A stretch of 64,000 nt of DNA from Vicia villosa. Taxonomy: Eukaryota > Streptophyta > Magnoliopsida > Fabales > Fabaceae. Shown piece after piece: positions 57,801 through 64,000 of the stretch; position 1 is the first letter of the stretch; every line of letters begins with the position of its first letter. A model generated the notes under the pieces. The model ran no database searches. It was not told the DNA's origin and was given only the letters and a program-made list of their open reading frames with translations. Both the position numbers and the translations under genes were made by a program. Location of the stretch: positions 1,089,140 through 1,153,139 of the forward strand of contig NW_026705157.1 of assembly GCF_029867415.1 (NCBI RefSeq). The letters run 5' to 3'.

Positions 57801-58683
57801 ACAGGGTGATTGCACAGTATGGGGACAGCTTCCCGATATACCCTACAAGTCTGACAAGCTAGGTCTGGGCTATGTTAGTGAAAATCAAAAGAATGATCAA
57901 AGTCCTCGTTCTGAAGGATTGATGTCACACTTTGTCAGCCAAGAAGTAAACGCTATTGAAGATGAAGGAGTGTTCATGAACCATATCATTCAGCCATATC
58001 CAGATGAAATTCCACCTATTTCCATGGGAATGTGGGATGCTGTGGGAGAACCAAACGGCGGGTATAATTATCAGTATGCCGAACCTCAGAATTCTTATAT
58101 TGCTATGGAGGACCTTACCCCGACTGGATGGGGTGATGAAGTTGGAAATGATCAAATTTTCACAAGTCCCGCCACTGAGCAATATCAAAATCCACCCAAA
58201 GAAGTATGGGACACGCTAGGAGAACCCAGCGGCAAATATGACTATATGGTGAAATACTCCGCTCCTCCGAGCTCACAAATTCCTATGGAGGACATTGTCC
58301 CAACTGGATGGGATGAACATTACGATGACAATTTCGCTCTTGAAAAAGCCAGGGAAATACCAAATAACGAGGGTTGCTTTCTGTCAGCATACACTCCTCA
58401 TCAAGATGCACAAATCTCTATTCAAGACATCATCCCGACTTCATGGGACGGCCTTATCGAGCATCTCGCTCAGCCAACAGAGATATCTCAGCCTGGGCTC
58501 TCGTATCCAGCAGAGTATATCCCTTATCCCGAAGGATCACCGGCTCATTTTCCCACTAATGAAATCAATGCTGTGGAAGATGAAAAAGACAACTGCAACT
58601 GGAACAGCTGGGTATCCCCTGCTCACAACAGTGGATTGAACAACTGGAAAGCTGAGGATGTGATCTCCTTTGACCAGGAGTAA
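54862..58683 (+). CDS. Ogre gag-protease ORF
   Basis: 1,273 codons from ATG 54862; the ATG at 54907 is equally possible and follows an acceptor-like TTTCAG. A coiled-coil/Lys-rich start precedes the gag capsid region (residues ~200-310, WYYQLENTKVHTWEELAAAF). A C-x2-H...H-x3-HC module starts at about 428, and a Ser/Thr/Pro linker follows. The aspartic protease has its active site in LVDNGSSLNVLPK (Asp 815); the usual second residue Ser/Thr is Asn. The last 200 residues repeat a module ending PTGW or PTSW three times. The stop at 58681 is removed if the following intron is spliced, joining gag-pro to pol, as known for Ogre. Intact. Confidence 0.93.
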   Translation: MTDFSSSRCLFQSEEMESEMSIKNLEAQNAQVQVAILELAKGQQELKALIIKKKKKPKGSVGVSHLKRKIKIPVKKFTKPPIPETVGDDEQEDNQSNQGSAKPSLSSNEENDHSGDEPDNEKYQQLEDRMKAMEIQKIPGLDFNDLGLISDVVIPPKFKVPVFAKYDGVSCPKLHLRSYVRKIQPHTTDNKLWIHFFQESLSGTQLEWYYQLENTKVHTWEELAAAFYKQYQYNADLAPTRTQLRGMSMGPKESFKGYAQKWRDMAGRVQPPLSDRELVDMFMGTLTGPFYSHLLGSSSSGFTDLILTGERVESGIQNGKIQIGSTSGTTKRPISGRNEVNATQIQKSCKSEQHQSVGAVLISASAPQKDQQPKYTHRPDAPRRNFTKINMPISQALQHLLKADLITLRGPPRNVNTSSPNYRPDATCAYHSNFPGHDADHCWALKNKIQDMIDAGEIEFDPPEIPNVITAPMPKHDKTVNVILDTVYIYDVNELSTPLCKVKGKLIRAGYFPGCDPDCFYCSCLPNGCENLRMGIQKWMDRRIIMFERLPSMDVLCEVFANGMRIEDASVISSLPFKISAKVPFKISATLKVASVVIASPTPFPYSSDKAVPWGYDTNVYIHGVKQGTSTEETTKLTTPTVGNIVGTSKITRSGRIFSPEISPNVAAGPVRVPVPNQNVNARGKEPQVEQIQTPVEITAEDPSKQEMEEILKIICKSDYNIVEQLGHTASKISMLSLLKYSEAHAKALMKFLKAAHVPQEISVDQFENCVANLTVSNGLGFSDVDLTPAGKNHNKALHISIECNGTTLSHVLVDNGSSLNVLPKTVLEKLDFEGIVLQPSDVVVRAFDGSTRTVYGKVNLPIRVGSQIFDSIFYVMEIHPAYSCLLGRPWIHGANAVTSTLHQKLKYPVKGKIVTVYGEEEYVVSHLSNSKYVELEDEFIETPYQSFEVVSPDVSATKHIPATPTTAMASLKDAKAMIEQGDCTVWGQLPDIPYKSDKLGLGYVSENQKNDQSPRSEGLMSHFVSQEVNAIEDEGVFMNHIIQPYPDEIPPISMGMWDAVGEPNGGYNYQYAEPQNSYIAMEDLTPTGWGDEVGNDQIFTSPATEQYQNPPKEVWDTLGEPSGKYDYMVKYSAPPSSQIPMEDIVPTGWDEHYDDNFALEKAREIPNNEGCFLSAYTPHQDAQISIQDIIPTSWDGLIEHLAQPTEISQPGLSYPAEYIPYPEGSPAHFPTNEINAVEDEKDNCNWNSWVSPAHNSGLNNWKAEDVISFDQE

Positions 58684-58937
58684 ATGCCATTTCCTGTTTT
58701 CTTTGTGTATAATGTGCAAAGATAAAAGTGGTTCCTGAACAATCGAACCATGAGCTTGAAAGCCGTGTGCCTTAGCACACTGGTCCTTCTATAAGGGCTT
58801 ATCATATCATGATCATGTGCATTCAATAAAATCATGGGACGCTTGCATATTTAAAATTTGTGATCCTTTTTCCTTCTTTCTTCGCTTTCTAATAGCTATG
58901 TTTTTTCTTCACACACACTCACATAATTAACTTGCAG
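58680..58937 (+). other. Ogre intron between gag-pro and pol
   Basis: Donor GTAAATG begins at 58680, inside the last gag codon. Acceptor CTTGCAG ends at 58937 after a pyrimidine-rich run. Removing these 258 bases keeps the frame and deletes the gag stop codon. The downstream frame is open from 58939 into pol. Partial splicing is reported to set the gag:pol ratio in Ogre; the sites here fit. Confidence 0.85.
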
Positions 58938-61900
58938 ATTCACATACACTCTGGATCCAGTCAACAACGATTCTGCTATTGCCCGTCATGACTTTGAAAA
59001 TCCGATCTACCAAACTGAGGACGAAAGTGAGGAAGATTGTGAAGTGCCAAGAGAACTTGCAAGGCTGCTAGAACAAGAAGACAAGGCCATACAGCCTCAC
59101 GAGGAGCCAATTGAGGTCATCAACTTGGGCAGCAACGAAGAAAAGAAAGAAGTCAAAATAGGGGCTGATTTAGAACACAGCGTCAAGCAAAGACTGATTC
59201 AAATGCTGCGAGACTACGTCGAGATATTCGCCTGGTCCTATGAGGATATGCCAGGCCTTGACACGGACATCGTAGTTCATCGCCTACCAATCAAAGAAGG
59301 TAGCACTCCAGTCAAACAGAAACTACGAAGGAGTAGGCCTGATATGTCAAAAAAGATCAAAGACGAGGTTGAAAAACAGTTCAATGCCGGATTCCTAAAA
59401 GTTGTAAGTTATCCTCCTTGGATAGCTAACATCGTCCCTGTACCTAAAAAAGACGGGAAAGTCAGGATGTGCGTGGACTACAGAGATCTGAACCGGGCAA
59501 GCCCCAAAGATGATTTCCCTTTACCACACATCGATGTACTGGTTGACAATACCGCACAATGCAAGGTATTCTCCTTTATGGACGGATTCTCAGGGTACAA
59601 TCAAATCAAGATGGCACCCGAAGACATGGAAAAAACAACCTTCACAACACCCTGGGGAACCTTTTGTTACAAAGTAATGCCCTTTGGTCTGAAAAACGCA
59701 GGAGCCACCTATCAACGTGCAATGGTAGCGCTATTTCATGATATGATTCATCAAGAAATAGAGGTGTATGTCGATGACATGATTGCAAAATCCAACACCG
59801 AGGAAGAACATTTGGGTCATTTACACAAGTTGTTTGACAGACTCAAGAAATACAAGTTGCGACTGAACCCAAATAAGTGTACCTTTGGAGTAAGATCCGG
59901 CAAACTCTTAGGTTTCATAGTCAGCAGCAAAGGTATTGAGGTTGATCCCGCCAAGGTTAAAGCCATTCAAGAAATGCCTATACCTCGTACCGAGAAACAA
60001 GTCAGAGGATTCTTGGGACGTCTGAATTACATCGCCCGATTCATTGCCCACATGACTACTACTTGTGTGCCGATCTTCAAACTGTTGAAGAAAGATCAAG
60101 TGGAAAGGTGGAATGACAAATGCCAGTTAGCCTTTGACAAAATCAAAGAATATCTCCAAAAACCTCCAATCTTGTTGCCACCTGTGGAAGGCAGACCTCT
60201 GATAATGTACCTAACTGTGTTAGAAGACTCAATGGGGTGTGTGCTAGGACAACATGACGAATCCGGCCGAAAGGAGCACGCAATCTACTATCTTAGCAAA
60301 AAGTTTACCGATTGTGAAACAAGATACTCACTACTCGAAAAAACTTGTTGTGCCTTAGCTTGGGCAGCTCGCCGACTAAGACAGTACATGCTGAATCACA
60401 CCACTTTCCTAATCTCCAAGATGGATCCCATCAAATACGTGTTCGAAAAACCTGCTCTCTCTGGAAGAATAGCGAGATGGCAAATGATCTTAACAGAATA
60501 TGACATTCAATACACTTCACAAAAAGCAATCAAAGGAAGTGTGTTAGCTGATCATCTGGCTCATCAAGCAGTGGATGATTATCAAGCATTGAACTTTGAC
60601 TTCCCAGACGAAGACATTATGCTAGTCAATGACTACAAACAACCAGGACCAGAAGAAGGACCCGGGCCAGGATCCCGGTGGACTATGGTTTTTGACGGAG
60701 CTTCTAATGCACTTGGCAATGGCATCGGAGCTGTGATCATTTCCCCCACAGGAGGTCATACACCATTCACTGCCAGGTTATGCTTCAATTGCACTAACAA
60801 TATAGCCGAATACGAAGCATGTATTCTGGGTCTCAAAGCTGCAATCGATCTAAGAATCAAATTCCTGGAAGTCTACGGAGACTCGGCCTTGGTAATCTAC
60901 CAAGTCAAAGGGGAATGGGACACGAAGCACCCAAATCTAATTCCTTACAAAGCATATGTGCTGAGTTTGATTCTTTACTTCGAAGAAATCACTTTCGAAC
61001 ACATCCCACGCGAGGAAAATCAACTAGCTGATGCTTTAGCTACCATGTCATCCATGTTCAAAGTCAGGTGGGACAACGAGGCGCCTATGATCACCATCTA
61101 CAGGCAAGATGAACCATCCTATTGCAATGAGATCAATACCGAAGGAACCGAGGAAAAACCATGGTTCCATGAGGTAAAAAGATATCTCGAAACTCAGGAG
61201 TACCCTGAAGGGGCATCCATTAATGACAGAAAGTTTCTAAGGAGATTTGCTGCCAAATTCTTTCTAAGCAATGGAACCCTATACAAACGCAATCATGACT
61301 CGACTTTACTTCGCTGTGTAAACAAGAAGGAAGCAGAACAGATCATGGAAGAAATAAACAATGGTGCCTTTGGTACTCATTCCAGTGGACATACAATGGC
61401 TAAAAAAATCCTTAGAGCAGGTTATTACTGGTCTACCATGGAAACAGACTGCCATCATCACTCCCGAACATGTCACAAGTGCCAGATATACGCTGACAAA
61501 GTACATGTACCTCCAGTTCCATTAAGCGTCCTGACGGCTCCTTGGCCTTTTGCAATGTGGGGTATTGATATGATTGGAGAAATCAAACCTACTGCCTCCA
61601 ACGGACATCGCTTTATCCTAGTCGCTATTGACTACTTCACAAAGTGGGTAGAAGCAGCTTCATTTGCTTCTGTCACCAAAAATGTGCTAGCCCGGTTCAT
61701 CAAATACAATCTCATTTGTCGGTATGGCATCCCTGAACGGATTATCACGGACAATGGCACAAATCTAAACAACAGAATGATTACTGAACTTTGCACACAG
61801 TTCAAGATCAAACATCATAATTCTTCTCCATATCGACCAAAGATGAACGGCGCGGTGGAAGCTGCCAACAAGAACATCAAGAAAATCATACAAAAAATGA

Positions 61901-62178
61901 CAGTAACCTACAAAGACTGGCATGAGATGTTACCTTTTGCTCTTCATGGTTATCGCACATCTGCGCGTACTTCAACAGGGGCAACTCCATTTTCCTTAGT
62001 CTATGGTATGGAGGCAGTTCTTCCAATTGAAATTCAGATTCCTTCCCTAAGGATTATGAAAGAAGCCAATCTAGACGAAGACGATTGGATTCAAACACGG
62101 TTGGATTCAAACACCATGGATGGCGAGGATTTCCCACACCCTGTGAATGCTGACATAGTCAAAAAATACTTCTCTTAA
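58938..62178 (+). CDS. Ogre pol: reverse transcriptase, RNase H, integrase
   Basis: Continues gag-pro after splicing; the first in-frame ATG is at 59110 or later. Reverse transcriptase includes WIANIVPVPKKDGK and the active site YVDD (59767-59778). A first RNase H region follows (about 60190-60560, LTVLEDSMGCVLGQ). A second, Tat-type RNase H starts FDGASNALGNGIGAV (~60690). Integrase has a zinc-binding H-H-C-C region ending CHKC (~61470), the first Asp in WGIDMIGEI (~61560), the second in TDNGTN (~61748) and Glu in GAVEAANKNIKK (~61855). After the core, the C-terminal integrase region is mostly missing: at 62085-62114 a 14-base word occurs twice and the frame jumps to the terminal PHPVNADIVKKYFS. 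The frame is open, but integration may be impaired. Confidence 0.92.
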
Positions 62179-62198
62179 AAAAGAAAAAAAACAGCTCG

Positions 62199-62337
62199 CT
62201 AAGTTGAAAACCTGAAAGGGCAACTTAGGCAAAAATGAGCGTCTCGGTGGATTGAAAACCCGAAAGGGCGATCCAGGCAAAAATTAGAGACTAAACAAAA
62301 AATCCCGGTAGGCTGAAAACCTGAAAAGGCGGCCTAG
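62199..62337 (+). ncRNA. Three hairpins with constant loop and covarying stems
   Basis: Hairpin 1: CTAAGTTG (62199-62206) pairs with CAACTTAG (62221-62228). Hairpin 2: TGGATTG (62248-62254) with CGATCCA (62269-62275). Hairpin 3: TAGGCTG (62310-62316) with CGGCCTA (62331-62337). The 14-base loops are AAAACCTGAAAGGG, AAAACCCGAAAGGG and AAAACCTGAAAAGG. Each is followed by GGCAAAA. Stem sequences differ but stay paired, with one T·G wobble in the second and third. Spacing is unequal (48-49 and 62 bp). This looks like a conserved RNA element of the Ogre transcript just after pol. Type is tentative. Confidence 0.6.
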
Positions 62338-63497
62338 GCAAAAGTTAGGGAATGAAGCATACAACTGTGTTCCGTTCGGCTGCCTACTCACCATCAAGAT
62401 TCAACACCTCAAAGACACCGATCAGTCCAATCACTTTCTTCCAACAAGTGAGGGATGAGATGCTCGAAGACAGATTGGCAATAGCAGAGTTGAAACTTGA
62501 CTGGATCATTTTCACATAGCTATTTATCTTCATAAATATTTTTCAAAACTTTCTGACAGTTTCCTACTTCTAGGATTGTTGTCTCCCTGTGCTAACCCGC
62601 CTATCATGGCTCTTTTCAATGCAGCTCTTTCAAAAATCACTATTTTCACTTTTCCTGTTTAAATGCGTAAGCGTCTCAATGATAATTTTGAATGAACATA
62701 TGCATTTGAATATGATTGATGTTTACCAGGAAAAACAGGAATAGCATTCAGGAAATGTCCCAGCCAGCTGGATATCATTCCATCAGAAGGAAATCACCAA
62801 GAGAAACGCATTTCTCAGCAAATTCCTCAAAAAGATTTTCTCTTCAAAAGAAGTCTTATTCCCCAGCAGGGTTGTTCCAGATTACTATCTTCAGAAGGTG
62901 TGATCCCCGCGCCCGGACTTGGTCAGATAGTGCATCGGAGGATTATGCATCTTCCTCATTCCCATTTGAAAGGGCATCAGAACTTCCAGCTACCTTTGGT
63001 TCCCCAAGCAGTAGTCAAAGATCCTTCAACGGGATACCCGGGTTCTCAAAGAATTTCCCCAGACGAGGGTACTCAAGCAAGACAAAAGATCATCAACGAT
63101 CACAATACATTCATGTCCAGCTGACTAGTGGGAATTTATTTTTCCAATTAGAAGCTTGACACGCATCACATTCACATTCACATTCACATTCATACATTCA
63201 TACATTCATACATTCATACATTCATACATTCATACATTCATACATCATATTCATGCATCATGCATACGCATATTCATACACAACATAACATGCATATTTC
63301 TCCGGGAATATCTCACATTTACATGCATCATAAACATTGCATATCACTAACTTGATTTTTCAGGTAGGCAGATATCTTCAACAAAGATGTTCTCAATCAC
63401 ATGTCGTGTTCACCTGAATTCCATGAACGGTTCTCTCAGATATAATCAAGCCGAAGATTCATTCTGATCACTTACCAACTCAAAAACAGACATCACA
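62338..63497 (+). other. Ogre 3' region
   Basis: Long non-coding region after pol. The open frame 62716-63159 has no recognisable domain and I do not call it a gene. A CATTCA/CATTCATA microsatellite lies at about 63166-63245. Confidence 0.6.
63166..63245. repeat. ACATTC / ATTCATAC microsatellite
   Basis: ACATTC units change to ATTCATAC units, about 80 bases. Confidence 0.9.
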
Positions 63498-63720
63498 GAT
63501 CTAAAGCGATACCTCAGACGGTTCCAAAACGATCTAACATTGCAGATCTAAAGCGATACCTCAGACGGTTCCAAAACGATCTAACATTGCGGATCTAAAG
63601 CGATACCTCAGACGGTTCCAAAACGATCTAACATTGCGGATCTAAAGCGATACCTCAGACGGTTCCAAAACGATCTAACGTTGCAGATCTAAAGCGATAC
63701 CTCAGACGGTTCCACAATGA
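63498..63720 (+). repeat. 47-bp tandem repeat in Ogre 3' region
   Basis: Five units starting GATCTAAAGCGATACC at 63498, 63545, 63592, 63639 and 63686, exactly 47 bp apart and nearly identical. Decayed related words (TTAAAGCGGTAACCTTGGACGG) follow near 63780. No gene lies between here and the window end. Confidence 0.92.
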
Positions 63721-64000
63721 TCGACTTCCAAAATCTAAAAAAAAACTTTGGACAAGTTCCGTAACGATTATCTTCCAAGACTTAAAGCGGTAACCTTGGA
63801 CGGTTCCGAAACAGTCAACACAAAGACTTTCAAATCCTTCATCAAGATATAATCAATGGATTCATTCTGATGAACAAACCCTCAACCCATTTACCAGGTG
63901 GCATCTGAAAGCCCATCTCAGGTAATGTTTCAATCTGCAAATTTTCAGGGCATCTAAATATTCAATCACCTTCTACCTTCAGATTTCATACAATCTCTTC

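Larger units (their letters stand above)
48495..64000 (+). mobile_element. Ogre-type Ty3/gypsy retrotransposon (runs off the window)
   Basis: Long LTR, PBS, ORF1, gag-pro, intron and pol, all plus strand, then a long 3' region with hairpins and tandem repeats. The 3' LTR is beyond the window. This plan, with an extra ORF upstream of gag and an intron between gag-pro and pol, is the published hallmark of Ogre elements (Tat lineage), which are abundant in Fabeae. ORFs are open, but pol seems to have a deletion near its end. Confidence 0.95.

Noticed and set aside
62716..63159. A 147-codon frame after Ogre pol as a possible extra gene.
   Set aside because: No recognisable domain, low-complexity composition, and overlapped by another open frame.
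63498..63720. Evenly spaced repeats resembling a CRISPR array.
   Set aside because: Units are directly tandem (47 bp) with no unique spacers, in a plant retrotransposon.

Overview
This window is repeat-dense plant nuclear DNA, almost certainly from a legume and probably tribe Fabeae (pea, vetch, faba bean, lentil). The main reason is the Ogre-type Ty3/gypsy element on the right: a roughly 4.1 kb LTR, an extra ORF before gag, and an intron between gag-pro and pol. No intact host gene was recognised. The contents are LTR retrotransposons, CACTA DNA transposons, a LINE fragment, a plant-mobile-domain gene and a ribonucleotide-reductase pseudogene.

Layout. 1-1285 is the end of an Ogre LTR. 1286-6661 is the right part of a CACTA element with a TNP2-type transposase (minus strand). 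6662-6745 is a LINE fragment. 7564-31040 is a three-level nest. Element A (+, 7564-31040, 3' LTR cut short) is a gag-only Ty1/copia, Sirevirus-like element. Element B (-, 11215-27614, same family as A) sits inside it with target duplication AAACA. Element C (+, 11329-20154, a second pol-less Sirevirus-like family) sits inside B's 3' LTR with target duplication CGAAC. 31041-36000 holds a Transposase_24-like remnant, a GC-rich plant mobile domain gene, an RNR large-subunit pseudogene and a gag scrap. 37224-40596 is a probable solo LTR of an Ogre relative. 40860-43210 is a degenerate CACTA fragment with a Ulp1-like protease. 43216-43882 is a LINE reverse-transcriptase fragment. 43883-48494 is the left part of a CACTA element with a Transposase_24/Ulp1 gene. 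48495-64000 is an Ogre element running off the window: LTR, PBS, ORF1, gag-pro, intron, pol and a 3' region with tandem repeats.

The most striking result comes from fitting the two ends together. The Ogre LTR end at 1285 is followed by GTATA, and the Ogre LTR start at 48495 is preceded by GTATA. The CACTA half at the left carries TNP2 and ends with TTT; the CACTA half at the right carries the partner gene and is preceded by TTT. The LINE halves outside them read in one frame across that TTT. So the two ends are the right and left sides of one nested locus (Ogre in CACTA in LINE), but they appear here in circularly permuted order, 37 kb apart. A tandem segmental duplication, or an assembly artefact that mimics one, is the simplest explanation. 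The abrupt truncation of element A's 3' LTR at 31040 is a candidate junction.

Two other signals are not explained by ordinary element anatomy. Downstream of the Ogre pol there are three hairpins with a nearly constant 14-base loop and stems of different sequence that remain paired. The LTRs and spacers of elements A and B carry pairs of the palindrome AGGTCGACCT, set almost always exactly 21 bp apart.
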